Shown piece after piece: positions 50,871 through 59,887 of a DNA stretch of 64,000 bases (its first letter is position 1; each line of letters opens with the position of its first letter). The translations under genes were made by a program, and so were the position numbers. Under the pieces are notes generated by a model. The model saw nothing but the letters and a program-made list of their open reading frames with translations, did not search any database and had not been told where the DNA came from. Source of the DNA: Sedimenticola_A sp040506425 (GTDB lineage: Bacteria > Pseudomonadota > Gammaproteobacteria > Chromatiales > Chromatiaceae); assembly GCA_965224515.1 (NCBI GenBank), contig OZ245051.1, positions 3,100,001-3,164,000 of the forward strand, written 5' to 3'.

Positions 50871-51725
50871 ATGGAGCAGAACAGGGCACTCTTCGTGCTG
50901 ATAAATGGAAAACCAGAAAACCGGATCTCAGCCCTTGACCGGGGTCTACACTACGGCGATGGCTTGTTTGAGACCATCAGCGTCATAAATTCCAATCCCT
51001 GTCTCTGGCAGAATCATATCAGTCGCCTTCTGCATGGCTGTGCCCGACTCAATATTCCCGCGCCCGATCCCGGCCAACTGCTTGCAGAGTGCAGGTCAGT
51101 ATCTGAATCAAACGAACGATGCGTGGTAAAAATAATTGTGACGCGTGGTGAAGGGGGCAGTGGCTATCTACCTCCTCAATCCGCCACACCTCAGCGTATT
51201 GTTTACAGCATGCCCTGGCCTGAGCGGCCCCACTCCTGGTGGGAGAAGGGCGTAAAAACACGCATCTGTTCCACCCGCTTGGGTTCCATGCCTGCGCTGG
51301 CGGGTATGAAGCACCTGAACAGGCTGCCCCATGTGATGGCGCGTGCCGAATGGAGCGATCCCGATATTGCCGAAGGCGTGATGCTGGATGCTCATGACCG
51401 GGTAATAGAAGGCACAATGAGCAACATCTTCATGTGCAAGGATGGAAGCCTGTATACCCCTGACCTTAGTGAAAACGGTGTGGCTGGCGTTATGCAGGGC
51501 GTGGTTGCAGAAGTGGCCAACGAACTCAACATACCCTTGCATATAACGGATATCACTCCTGATATGCTTCGCCAATCCGATGGGGTGTTCCTGACAAACT
51601 CCGTTATCGGTATCTGGCCGGTCAATGAAGTGGCGGGCAGAATGTTTGATCCCCTTGCCATTGACCAGGAACTGGTCGTGCAGGTGATGGAGCGGGGCTT
51701 TTCAGGCCATGATCAACAGCTTTAA
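50871..51725 (+). CDS. pabC: Aminodeoxychorismate lyase
   Basis: PLP enzyme releasing p-aminobenzoate for folate. The 284-aa product has FVLINGKPE near the start, SALDRGLHYGDGLFETISV with the PLP-binding fold-IV pattern, LAGMKHLNRLPHVMARAEW, EGTMSNIFM and LTNSVIGIWPV. It starts just after the fabF terminator, so its expression depends on read-through or a promoter inside that region. Followed 12 bp later by mltG. Confidence 0.93.
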   Translation: MEQNRALFVLINGKPENRISALDRGLHYGDGLFETISVINSNPCLWQNHISRLLHGCARLNIPAPDPGQLLAECRSVSESNERCVVKIIVTRGEGGSGYLPPQSATPQRIVYSMPWPERPHSWWEKGVKTRICSTRLGSMPALAGMKHLNRLPHVMARAEWSDPDIAEGVMLDAHDRVIEGTMSNIFMCKDGSLYTPDLSENGVAGVMQGVVAEVANELNIPLHITDITPDMLRQSDGVFLTNSVIGIWPVNEVAGRMFDPLAIDQELVVQVMERGFSGHDQQL

Positions 51726-51746
51726 CTTGAATAACGATTGAAAACG

Positions 51747-52745
51747 ATGCTACACCGCCTTATCGGGATTTTAGTCATTCTCGTCAGTTTTGCCGCGGCT
51801 TGGCTGATGATGGATTACAGACAGTTCACCAATACGCCACTGGCTCTTCCGTCAGAGGGGGTTGTCTATATCCTTGAACCTGGTTCCACCTTTAAGGGAC
51901 TGGCCAACGAGTTGGCGCAGAAAGGCTGGCTCAGCAGCCCAGTATACCTGAGGGTCATGGCCCGCTTGGATGGCAGCTCGGCGAAGATCAAGGCCGGTGA
52001 ATACCGTATCGCCCATGGCACCACACCGTCGGCACTTCTGACGCTGCTGGTTTCAGGAAAAGTAACCCACTACTCCATGACCCTGGTAGAGGGTTGGAGC
52101 TTTCGCCAGATGCTGGGCGCCATTCAGAGCAACAAGAACATTAAGCACACCCTTGAAGGCCTTACAGACGCAGAGATAATGAAACGCCTTGGCCACGAGG
52201 GGGAGCACCCCGAAGGACGCTTCCTCCCGGATACCTACCACTTCCCCCGGGGAACCACGGATATCGACTTCCTCAAGCGCGCCTACAAGGCGATGGAGAA
52301 GACGCTGCAGAAGGAGTGGTCCCAGCGTGAGGAGAATCTGCCACTGAAAAGTGCCTACGAAGCCCTGATTCTCGCCTCGATTATCGAAAAAGAGACCGGC
52401 CTGGCGAGCGAGCGGCCTGAAATTGCCGGTGTATTTATCAGGCGTTTGAACAAGGGAATGAAACTGCAGACCGACCCGACAGTGATCTATGGCATGGGCG
52501 AGACCTTTGACGGCAATATCAGGCGTCGTGACCTGAGAAAGGACACACCCTATAACACCTATGTGCATAAAGGGCTGACCCCGACACCGATCAGTCTTCC
52601 CGGGGCAGATGCCATTCATGCAGCACTGCATCCAGCCAAGGGAAAGAGCCTCTATTTTGTGGCCTCGGGCAATGGCGGGCACAAATTCTCCAATACGCTG
52701 AAAGAGCACAACGCAGCGGTTAGAAAGTACCAGCTGAAGAGATAA
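51747..52745 (+). CDS. mltG: Endolytic murein transglycosylase MltG
   Basis: Cuts nascent glycan strands and limits chain length. A TTG at 51738 is an alternative start. The product of about 332 aa has one N-terminal membrane helix (LIGILVILVSFAAAWLMM), a LysM-like segment (VVYILEPGSTFKGLANELAQKG) and the YceG domain with catalytic Glu in ILASIIEKETGLASERPEIAG. QTDPTVIYGMG and TPTPISLPGADAIHAALHP are family signatures. In the usual pabC-mltG-tmk-holB order. Confidence 0.95.
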   Translation: MLHRLIGILVILVSFAAAWLMMDYRQFTNTPLALPSEGVVYILEPGSTFKGLANELAQKGWLSSPVYLRVMARLDGSSAKIKAGEYRIAHGTTPSALLTLLVSGKVTHYSMTLVEGWSFRQMLGAIQSNKNIKHTLEGLTDAEIMKRLGHEGEHPEGRFLPDTYHFPRGTTDIDFLKRAYKAMEKTLQKEWSQREENLPLKSAYEALILASIIEKETGLASERPEIAGVFIRRLNKGMKLQTDPTVIYGMGETFDGNIRRRDLRKDTPYNTYVHKGLTPTPISLPGADAIHAALHPAKGKSLYFVASGNGGHKFSNTLKEHNAAVRKYQLKR

Positions 52746-52760
52746 CCAGAAGAAGAACCG

Positions 52761-53393
52761 ATGACTGAAAGACGTGGAATGTTCATAACTGTGGAAGGTG
52801 GCGAGGGCGCCGGCAAGAGCACCAATCTCGCCTACATCCAGCAGTTGCTGGAGGAGAGCGGGGTAGAGGTACTGTTCACCCGCGAACCTGGTGGTACTGA
52901 ACTGGGTGAAGAGGTGCGTGATCTTCTGCTTGGCCACAAACACACAGGCATGGGTGAAGACACCGAACTTCTCCTCATGTTTGGTGCCAGGGCCGAACAC
53001 CTGAAGAGAAAGATCCTGCCAGCCCTGGAAAAGGGGCAGTGGGTGCTCTGTGATCGCTTCACAGATGCCTCCTACGCCTACCAGGGTGGTGGCCGCGGCA
53101 TCAGTTGGGAACGCATCTCAGCTCTTGAAAGCTGGGTACAGGGCGAGCTCAGGCCGGATCTGACGCTGCTGCTGGACCTGCCGGTGGACCAGGGCCTGAA
53201 ACGGGCAGGGGAGCGGTCGGAGCCCGACCGTTTCGAGAGTGAAGCCCAGCACTTTTTCGACAGGGTACGCTCCGCCTACCTGCGAATTGCCGAACAGCAA
53301 CCCGCCCGTGTTAGAGTTATCGATGCCTCGCTGGAGCTGGATAAGGTGCAGGCGCAGATCAGGTCTGCGGTGGAGGAGTTTCTGAACCGATGA
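52761..53393 (+). CDS. tmk: Thymidylate kinase
   Basis: Phosphorylates dTMP to dTDP. The 210-aa product has the P-loop VEGGEGAGKSTNLAYIQ, TREPGGTELGEEVRDLLL, and CDRFTDASYAYQGGGRGI. Its stop overlaps the holB start by 4 bases. Confidence 0.97.
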   Translation: MTERRGMFITVEGGEGAGKSTNLAYIQQLLEESGVEVLFTREPGGTELGEEVRDLLLGHKHTGMGEDTELLLMFGARAEHLKRKILPALEKGQWVLCDRFTDASYAYQGGGRGISWERISALESWVQGELRPDLTLLLDLPVDQGLKRAGERSEPDRFESEAQHFFDRVRSAYLRIAEQQPARVRVIDASLELDKVQAQIRSAVEEFLNR

Positions 53394-54394
53394 GCGGTAT
53401 TGAGCTGACTGAAGATGCCGGAATGGTGTTTCCCTGGCACCAGGCAATCTGGGAGCGCCTGCAGGATGCCCACGCCAGGGGCAGACTGCCCCATGCCTTG
53501 CTGCTTACCGGGCCAGAAGGTGTCGGCAAGCAACAGTTTGCCAAGCGTCTCGCCAAGTCACTGTTGTGCGGAAACAGAACACCCGATGGGGAGGCCTGTG
53601 GCGCCTGCCAGGGCTGCCACCTGATTCAGGCTGGCACTCACCCGGATTTCACCAGAATTGAGCCTGAAGAGGCTGGCAAGGCCATACGCATCGATACGGT
53701 ACGCGCCTTCACGGACAAAGAGGGCTTCACCTCCCAGGCCGGCGGTTACAAAGTGACCATCATTGAACCCGCGGATGCACTGAACGTGGCTGCGGCCAAC
53801 AGCCTGCTGAAAACCCTGGAGGAGCCGGTACCCTGGACCGTGATGATGCTGATCACATCCAAGCCGGGGCGCCTGCCTGCCACCATAAGAAGCCGCTGTC
53901 AGCAGGTGATGTTTTCCACCCCGGAGAGAAGTTCAGCCCAGCATTGGCTGGATGCCCAGGGAGTAAAAAATTCCCAACTGCTACTGGACCTGGCATCTGG
54001 AGCCCCCATCAAGGCACTACAGCTCTCTGATGCCGAGACTCTGGACTCCCGCAGCGCTTTACTGGATGACTTTTTCGGCATTCACGCCAAGAAGCTCGAC
54101 CCGGTCCTGGTAGCGACCCGTTGGAGCAAGCTGGATATGAGCCAGGTACTTCCCTGGATGTGCGGTTGGGTAATCGATATTCTACGGCTCAAGACAACAG
54201 CTTCTCCGCCGAACCTGATAAATTCTGATCAGAAGGAACGCTTGCAAGGTCTGGCTGGGGAGTTAGAATTGAAAATGCTCTACCAGCTTCTTGATGCCGT
54301 GTACCAGTCGGTTCGCAGCCTGGGTACACAGCTCAATGCACAGATGATGCTGGAGAAGCTTTTACTTAACTGGGCAGCATGCGCCCGGAAATAA
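53390..54394 (+). CDS. holB: DNA polymerase III delta-prime subunit
   Basis: Clamp-loader stator subunit. The 334-aa product has a P-loop-like LLTGPEGVGKQQFAKRLA and a four-cysteine zinc module (CGNRTPDGEACGACQGCHL). Then come IIEPADALNVAAANSLLKTLEEPVPWT and SRCQQVMF, with the SRC motif. It overlaps tmk by 4 bases and is followed by pilZ. Confidence 0.95.
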   Translation: MSGIELTEDAGMVFPWHQAIWERLQDAHARGRLPHALLLTGPEGVGKQQFAKRLAKSLLCGNRTPDGEACGACQGCHLIQAGTHPDFTRIEPEEAGKAIRIDTVRAFTDKEGFTSQAGGYKVTIIEPADALNVAAANSLLKTLEEPVPWTVMMLITSKPGRLPATIRSRCQQVMFSTPERSSAQHWLDAQGVKNSQLLLDLASGAPIKALQLSDAETLDSRSALLDDFFGIHAKKLDPVLVATRWSKLDMSQVLPWMCGWVIDILRLKTTASPPNLINSDQKERLQGLAGELELKMLYQLLDAVYQSVRSLGTQLNAQMMLEKLLLNWAACARK

Positions 54395-54412
54395 ATGGAA
54401 TCTGAATAACAG

Positions 54413-54763
54413 ATGGCTACACCCGCAGGCAGACAGGGCATCCTGTCGCTGACAATCAAAGACAAGAACGCACTGTATGCGGCCTACATGCAGTTTGTGC
54501 ACAATGGCGGCCTGTTCATTCCCACCAACAAGAAGTACAAGCTCGGTGACGAGGTCTTCATGTTGCTGACCCTGATGGACGAGACAGAACGCATACCTGT
54601 TGCAGGCAAGATCATCTGGATCACCCCCCTGGGTTCCGAAGGGAACAGGGCGGCCGGCATAGGTGTACAGTTCAGCGACCAGGATGGCGGAATGGCACGT
54701 AACAAGATCGAGACCTACCTGGCAGGTGCTTTGAAGTCTGAGCGCCCAACCCACACCATGTGA
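54413..54763 (+). CDS. pilZ: Type IV pilus protein PilZ
   Basis: Pilus-assembly protein, 116 aa. It matches PilZ by GILSLTIKDKNALYAAYMQFVHNGGLFIPT, YKLGDEVFMLLTLMDETERIPVAGKIIWITP and AGIGVQFSD. The c-di-GMP-binding RxxxR and D/NxSxxG motifs are absent, as in true PilZ, so it should not bind c-di-GMP despite the three c-di-GMP enzymes elsewhere in the window. Confidence 0.95.
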   Translation: MATPAGRQGILSLTIKDKNALYAAYMQFVHNGGLFIPTNKKYKLGDEVFMLLTLMDETERIPVAGKIIWITPLGSEGNRAAGIGVQFSDQDGGMARNKIETYLAGALKSERPTHTM

Positions 54764-54780
54764 TGGGGCCCGGGCTGCCC

Positions 54781-54969
54781 ATGAAAGCAGTACTCATGAT
54801 CCTGTTGATTTTCATGCTTGCCGGTTGTGGGTCTGCTGTATCGCCACCTTTTTTCAACTACCAGGACTGCAAGAAGCAGATGACCAGCAAGTACCTGGCG
54901 AAGGGTGATTCAGAGACCAAGGCAACAATGGAAGCCCGTGCTTACTGCCGCGAGCTTTACAATCAGTAG
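54781..54969 (+). CDS. Small cysteine-containing lipoprotein
   Basis: From ATG 54781 the product is 62 aa: MKAVLMILLIFMLAGCGSAV with lipobox LAGC. Then comes FNYQDCKKQMTSKYLAKGDSETKATMEARAYCRELYNQ, with two more cysteines that could form a disulfide. Starts at 54760 or 54763 overlapping pilZ are also possible. No clear ribosome site. Placed between pilZ and tatD on the same strand. Function unknown. Confidence 0.65.
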   Translation: MKAVLMILLIFMLAGCGSAVSPPFFNYQDCKKQMTSKYLAKGDSETKATMEARAYCRELYNQ

Positions 54970-55018
54970 TCATCAATCCCGGTACTGTTCAACAGAACTC
55001 TAATCTCAAGGTTTACCC

Positions 55019-55801
55019 GTGCTAGTAGATTCACATTGCCACCTGGATCGTCTCGATCTTTCCCACTTCGACAACAGTTTCGATCAGCTGATGGAGAAAA
55101 CCGCAGAAGCGGGGGTTGATCACATTCTCTGTGTATCCATAGATCTTGAAAGTTATCCGGCGATGCTCCAGTTGGTGGAGTCCTATGCAAACGTTTCAGT
55201 ATCCGTGGGAGTTCATCCCAACGATTTTGACCGCAGAGAGCCTGAACCGGAAGAGCTGGTTGAACTGGCCAGGCACCCGAAAAACGTTGCCATAGGTGAA
55301 ACCGGCCTGGATTATTTCAGAAGCGAAGGTGATCTGGAGTGGCAACGCAAGCGCTTCCGCCGCCATATCCAGGCCGCCCGTTTGAGCAACAAACCCCTGA
55401 TCATCCACACCCGGGCTGCCAGGGAAGATACGATCAGCATCATGCACGAAGAGCAGGCGAGGGAAGCCGGCGGTGTAATGCACTGTTTCACCGAAGACTG
55501 GGAGATGGCTAAAAAAGCCCTGGACCTGGGTTTCTATATATCCTTCTCAGGCATCATCACCTTCAAGAATGCCGCTGACCTGCGAGAGGTGGTTCAGAAG
55601 GTCCCGGACGACCGCATCCTGATCGAAACAGATGCACCATACCTCGCCCCTGTGCCCCATCGAGGTAAACCCAACCTGCCGGGCTATGTTACCCACGTCG
55701 CCGATTGTGTTGCCGAATTAAAGGGGATGGACCGGGACGCCGTGGCAGAGTTGACGGCTAACAACTTCAAATCCCTGTTTTCATCATCGTTATTTGATTA
55801 A
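55019..55801 (+). CDS. tatD: TatD-family deoxyribonuclease
   Basis: Metal-dependent DNase with 3'-5' exonuclease activity in the YcfH subgroup. The 260-aa product starts MLVDSHCHLDRLDL (GTG start at 55019), with metal ligands in the HCH motif, IGETGLDYF, LIIHTRAA, GGVMHCFTEDW and ILIETDAPYLAPVPHRGKPNLP. Closes the fab-tmk-holB-pilZ cluster as in relatives. Confidence 0.95.
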   Translation: MLVDSHCHLDRLDLSHFDNSFDQLMEKTAEAGVDHILCVSIDLESYPAMLQLVESYANVSVSVGVHPNDFDRREPEPEELVELARHPKNVAIGETGLDYFRSEGDLEWQRKRFRRHIQAARLSNKPLIIHTRAAREDTISIMHEEQAREAGGVMHCFTEDWEMAKKALDLGFYISFSGIITFKNAADLREVVQKVPDDRILIETDAPYLAPVPHRGKPNLPGYVTHVADCVAELKGMDRDAVAELTANNFKSLFSSSLFD

Positions 55802-55981
55802 CATCTGTTGATCAGAGGCTCTCCCGGGAGCCCGACCGGGCATTTAACGGTATCGTTCATACCGCTAGTAAAATAATCCGTTGGTTGAGGATTGCAGGGA
55901 AGCCCAGACTTGTCATTGGCAGTTATAGCCGTTTTATGTACCGGAGTTGTCTTTTAGCCGAAGTACAAAGGCGGTTCAGTA

Positions 55982-57229
55982 ATGAAAGCAGTCCAGATCC
56001 TCCTCCTCTTCTCAGGCTTGGTTGCGATTCTCGTACTTCTGAATATTCAGGAAAACAGTGCCATACTCGGCATCAGCGTTTATGGCGCGATTGCCATCAC
56101 CTATATCCTGTTCAAGCTTCTCGCATCCACCTGGTATAAACCGTTCACCGGGGAAGCGCCTGCTGGGCTATCAGTGGCTGCAGTAGTGCCGGTACATAAT
56201 GAAGAACCCGAACTGTTTCGCGCATCTTTGGAAAGTATTCTTACCCAGACCAGGGAGGTTCAAGAGATTTGGGTTGTTGATGACGGCTCTGAATACACAG
56301 ACTGTTATGAAATAGCCAGGGAACGACTGAATAGTCATCCAGCTGCACATGTTATCCGTTTCACTCAAAACCGGGGCAAACGACACGCACAGGCTGAGGC
56401 TTTCCGGCAGTCTACAGCCGATATCTTCTTAACCTGCGATTCCGATACGGTTCTGGACATGGATGCGGTGGCAGAGGGTCTAAAGGCCTTCTCCGATCCT
56501 GCAGTAAAGGTCGTTACTGCAAATATCAGGGCATTGAACCGAAATGATAATATCCTCACCAGGCTGATAGATCTCCGCTACCAGAACGCATTTCAACATG
56601 AGCGGTCCGCCTATAGCGTATTCGGATCTGTCTTGTGCGCAACCGGTGTGCTGTCGTTCTATCGTGCAGAGGTCATACGGCAGAATTTACACCGCTACCT
56701 GAACCAGCGCTTTTTAGGTGTGGAGGTCAAGGCGGGGGACGACAGAAGGCTGACAAACTACTGCCTTGGTCAAGGCAAGTCGGTGATCCAGCTCAGCTCG
56801 AAAGCACAGACCGCCGTTCCAAAAACCGTTGGTAAATTCCTGCAACAGCAGATCAGGTGGAACCAGTCTTTTTTCCGGGAATCCCTTTATGTACTCTCTC
56901 ATTTCAGCTCGAAAAAAGTGGCCTGGTGGCTGACACTCTCCGAAATGGGGCTATGGTTGATCTTCGGGCTGTTGATTTTGGTGGCACTGGTTATAGCGCC
57001 CCTCGCCGGAGGTAAGCTGTTGAGTATCTATTACCTCTCTTACATCTCCCTAATGGCCTATATACGAAATATTCAAACCATAAGGGAGCAAAAGTGGGTG
57101 TTTCTGTTAACCCCCGTTTATGCCCTGGTGCACATCATTCTCCTGATACCGCTCAGGTTTTATAGTCTGGCGACCATAAGGAACAACTCCTGGCGGACCA
57201 GAAGTGCAACATCTCTTGATAACGCCTGA
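55982..57229 (+). CDS. Membrane family-2 glycosyltransferase, hyaluronan synthase-like
   Basis: A 415-aa processive polysaccharide synthase, the length of streptococcal HasA (about 417-419). N-terminal helices at about 4-22 and 30-48 precede the GT2 domain. The catalytic motifs are IWVVDDGS (Asp100, Asp101), TCDSDT (Asp153, Asp155), AGDDRRLTNY (Asp253, Asp254) and QQQIRW (288-293). Several helices follow at about 318-340, 345-362 and 372-392. From memory the match to HasA is close, for example GKRHAQA, LTRLIDLRYQNAFQHERSA, FLGVEVKAGDDRRLTNY, RWNQSFFRES and FYSLATIRN. Product may be hyaluronan or a related polymer such as a chitin-like chain. No UDP-glucose dehydrogenase gene is adjacent. Upstream gap 55802-55981 has an inverted repeat at 55816. 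Confidence 0.85.
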   Translation: MKAVQILLLFSGLVAILVLLNIQENSAILGISVYGAIAITYILFKLLASTWYKPFTGEAPAGLSVAAVVPVHNEEPELFRASLESILTQTREVQEIWVVDDGSEYTDCYEIARERLNSHPAAHVIRFTQNRGKRHAQAEAFRQSTADIFLTCDSDTVLDMDAVAEGLKAFSDPAVKVVTANIRALNRNDNILTRLIDLRYQNAFQHERSAYSVFGSVLCATGVLSFYRAEVIRQNLHRYLNQRFLGVEVKAGDDRRLTNYCLGQGKSVIQLSSKAQTAVPKTVGKFLQQQIRWNQSFFRESLYVLSHFSSKKVAWWLTLSEMGLWLIFGLLILVALVIAPLAGGKLLSIYYLSYISLMAYIRNIQTIREQKWVFLLTPVYALVHIILLIPLRFYSLATIRNNSWRTRSATSLDNA

Positions 57230-57269
57230 GCGCCTTCAGATTATCAGTGAACAATCTTGCAAGGCTTGA

Positions 57270-58898
57270 TCAATCCTGATTCTTTTTCTTTGAGTTCTGT
57301 TCCGAATCCTGGTTTTCCGTGTTCTTTTTCTTATCCTGTTTCGATCTCTTCTCCAGAATCAGAGAGACCGAGTGGGCAGACTTACAGGGTGAGGGATTGA
57401 CCGGCCTTTCATCATCCAGCGCCTCGCTGAAGCGCTCGCAGACCGTCTTCAGCACCTCGATGCGGGCAAACGGCTTGTTGTCGCCGGGTATCAGGTACCA
57501 GGGGGCATACTCTGTGCTGGTGCGGATCACCATCTCGTTGACGGCGTATTTGTACTCAGCCGACTTTTCGCGGTTCCGCCAGTCTTCATCAGTAATCTTA
57601 TGCTGCTTGTAGGCGACCTCTTCACGCTCCTTGAAACGACGAAGCTGTTCATCAGGGCTGATATGGAGCCAGAACTTGAGAAGGATGATTCCATTCTCCA
57701 CCAGCTGTTCTTCGAATTCGTTGATTTCCGAGTATGAGCGTCGCCACTCGTTCTCGGTGGCAAAGCCCTCAACCCGTTCGACGAGTACCCGGCCGTACCA
57801 GGAGCGGTCATAGACCGACAACCGGCCACTGCGGGGAATATGGCGCCAGAAACGCCAGAGGTAGTGGTGAGCCTTCTCTTCATCCGTGGGCGCTGCAACC
57901 TGAATGGTGCGGTAAAGGCGCGAATCAATGGCGTTGGTGACCCGGCGTATGGCACCGCCCTTGCCACCGGCATCTGCACCTTCAAACACCAGTACGCAGG
58001 AGCGCTTCTTCTGATAGGCGCTCCAGGCCAGTTTGTTCAGTTCACCCTGTAGCCTCTCAAGCTCAGCCTTGTAGATCTTTTTCTCCAGGGATTGCGTAAG
58101 GTCCACGTGATCGAGAACGGTAACCATGGCCTCCGCATCATTGGGAAGGCTTGGCGCATGGGATACACTGCTGACACTGGAGACGTAGGGGGATTCAAGG
58201 CGGCTGCGGATTGACTGGAGCAGGGTACGCCCAACGGTCAGGTCGCGATAGCGCTGGTCAGTGGCCTCGATCAGGTACCAGGGGGCAATACCTGAGTCCG
58301 TATGGCGGATAATGCGCTCTGAAATACGTTCGAACTGCTCGTAATGCTCAGAAAACTTCCCCTTCTTCGGGTTCATCTTCCAGCGGCTCTTGTCATCACG
58401 TTCAAGACTCTTCAGGCGGCTTTTCTGCTCATTCTTTGGCAGGTGGAACCAGAACTTGATGATCAGGGCCCCATCTTCAGTCAGCATGCGCTCAAAGTCT
58501 GCAATGCGGTTGAGCTCGGCGTCCATGTCAGCATCGCTGCAGTTGTTGTTCATGCGGTGCATGATGGGGTCCATGTACCAGGCACCGAAGAGAATGGACA
58601 TCTCGCCGCGAGGTGCCAGGGAGCGCCAGAATTTCCAGTAGCGCGGTCGTTCATGCTCTTCGTCACTCTGGTCCCAGAAGGCGAAGGTCTGCATGCCGCG
58701 GGTATCCAGCCACTCATTAAGGCGGTTTACCACTTCGCCCTTGCCGGCACCCTCAACACCGGAAATTATAATGATTACGGGGGTGTCGCTGCCCTGCAGA
58801 TCACGTTGTACTTCAAGCAGTTGGGCCCGTAGCTCCGGTACCTGTTCCTTGTACGAGCTCTTACTGACCTTGCGTCCCAGTTTTGCCGCTTCGAACAT
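57270..58898 (-). CDS. pap: Two-domain PPK2 polyphosphate:AMP phosphotransferase
   Basis: Predicted to make ADP from AMP using polyphosphate (class II PPK2). The 542-aa product has two PPK2 domains. Domain 1 (about 15-250) has IISGVEGAGKGEVVNRL (P-loop 47-54), WDQSDEEHERPRYWKFWRSL; domain 2 (about 270-500) has LVFEGADAGGKGGAIRR, HYLWRFWRHIPRSGRLSVYDRSWYGRVLVERVEGFA and KFWLHISPDEQLRRF. Only domain 2 keeps the full Walker B pattern, as in Pap from Acinetobacter. The C-terminal tail is Lys/Asn/Gln-rich (KKKNTENQDSEQNSKKK) and low-complexity. Confidence 0.92.
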   Translation of the reverse strand: MFEAAKLGRKVSKSSYKEQVPELRAQLLEVQRDLQGSDTPVIIIISGVEGAGKGEVVNRLNEWLDTRGMQTFAFWDQSDEEHERPRYWKFWRSLAPRGEMSILFGAWYMDPIMHRMNNNCSDADMDAELNRIADFERMLTEDGALIIKFWFHLPKNEQKSRLKSLERDDKSRWKMNPKKGKFSEHYEQFERISERIIRHTDSGIAPWYLIEATDQRYRDLTVGRTLLQSIRSRLESPYVSSVSSVSHAPSLPNDAEAMVTVLDHVDLTQSLEKKIYKAELERLQGELNKLAWSAYQKKRSCVLVFEGADAGGKGGAIRRVTNAIDSRLYRTIQVAAPTDEEKAHHYLWRFWRHIPRSGRLSVYDRSWYGRVLVERVEGFATENEWRRSYSEINEFEEQLVENGIILLKFWLHISPDEQLRRFKEREEVAYKQHKITDEDWRNREKSAEYKYAVNEMVIRTSTEYAPWYLIPGDNKPFARIEVLKTVCERFSEALDDERPVNPSPCKSAHSVSLILEKRSKQDKKKNTENQDSEQNSKKKNQD

Positions 58899-58954
58899 GG
58901 CCTTCCTCCCACCTGATAGTTGTTATATTTGACTCTTTATGGTGACGAATATCC

Positions 58955-59374
58955 CTATTTTAGCTCAGGTAGCACTCTCGGTTTCGAGTTTTCATCCACC
59001 GCCACGTAGGTGATCGACGCCTCGGCAATCAAATGATCAGAGCCTGGGTCACGATCCCGCTGTGCGTAGACCTCAACCTTGGAGCGGATCGAGGTGCGTC
59101 CGCGCCGCTCCACCTCCGCATAGCAGGAGACCAGGTCTCCCACGTAGGCCGGGGCAATAAACTGGAACTCGTTCACCGCCACGGTCACCACCCGACCCTG
59201 GGCTACCTGAACAGCAATGATGCTGCCCGCCACATCCGCCTGGGACATGATCCAGCCGCCGAAGATATCGCCGGCCGGATTGGTATCCGCAGGCATGGCC
59301 AGAACACGAATGGCCAACTGGCGTTCACCGGGATTGGGATTGGGTTTGGAGGAGGGGGTTTCACTCATAATCAT
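58955..59374 (-). CDS. yciA: Acyl-CoA thioesterase YciA
   Basis: Hydrolyses acyl-CoA to free acids. The 139-aa hotdog-fold product has ERQLAIRVLAMPADTNPAGDIFGGWIMSQADVAGSI and VNEFQFIAPAYVGDLV, with RTSIRSKVEV. The true start may be the ATG two codons in. A decayed copy of its 5' end lies at 59888-60003. Confidence 0.94.
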   Translation of the reverse strand: MIMSETPSSKPNPNPGERQLAIRVLAMPADTNPAGDIFGGWIMSQADVAGSIIAVQVAQGRVVTVAVNEFQFIAPAYVGDLVSCYAEVERRGRTSIRSKVEVYAQRDRDPGSDHLIAEASITYVAVDENSKPRVLPELK

Positions 59375-59595
59375 TTCCGTTTACATCAATAGGATTGACC
59401 TGAGGTTAACGGAAAAGCGCCCCTGCTTGAAGGGCCATAAACTGACAAAATAACAGGTAATCCAGTTCAACATTTGGGGCTAGACCGCGGTTTCTATCAA
59501 GCTTTATAAGCACTTAACAGATAGTACAACAGCACTCGTTCCTCGCTCGAACACCCTAGAGTGTGTCTGTTAAACGGGCTTTATGTGTAAAATGG

Positions 59596-59856
59596 ATGGC
59601 AGGCAAGAACAAGAGAATTGAAATTGTGTCAAACCCCCTGGATAAACTTCCGCCAATTCTAAAGCATGATCTGGATAGAAACCTGTGTGTCTGCAATGAA
59701 GTTGTCAAAATGGACGTCATCAATGCCATTGCGAATGGGGCCACAACCTTGGAGCAGGTCAGGGAAGAGACCTTTGCCACTGATGGCAATGGCTGCTGTA
59801 AACGACAGGTGAGCCGCTTAATTGAGTGTATTTACACTCCCAAGGCGGATAAGTAG
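59596..59856 (+). CDS. Small BFD-like [2Fe-2S] domain protein
   Basis: An 86-aa product from ATG 59596; starts at GTG 59563 or GTG 59626 are possible and none has a clear ribosome site. It contains NLCVCNEVVKMDVINAIANGATTLEQVREETFATDGNGCCKRQVSRLIE, split here as CxC, NAIANGATTLEQV and NGCCKRQV. That is the BFD-like pattern (CxC then CxxC), with the last two cysteines adjacent instead of spaced. A two-residue deletion, or a variant cluster site, would explain it. Iron-sulfur binding is inferred. No obvious partner adjoins; it lies between yciA and its decayed copy. Confidence 0.55.
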   Translation: MAGKNKRIEIVSNPLDKLPPILKHDLDRNLCVCNEVVKMDVINAIANGATTLEQVREETFATDGNGCCKRQVSRLIECIYTPKADK

Positions 59857-59887
59857 CCACTTCGCCTCGGTTACTGAATACGAAAAA

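Noticed and set aside
55982..57229. NodC or cellulose synthase as the primary call
   Set aside because: Helix layout, length and flanking residues fit class I hyaluronan synthase better; the alternative is retained only as a caution.
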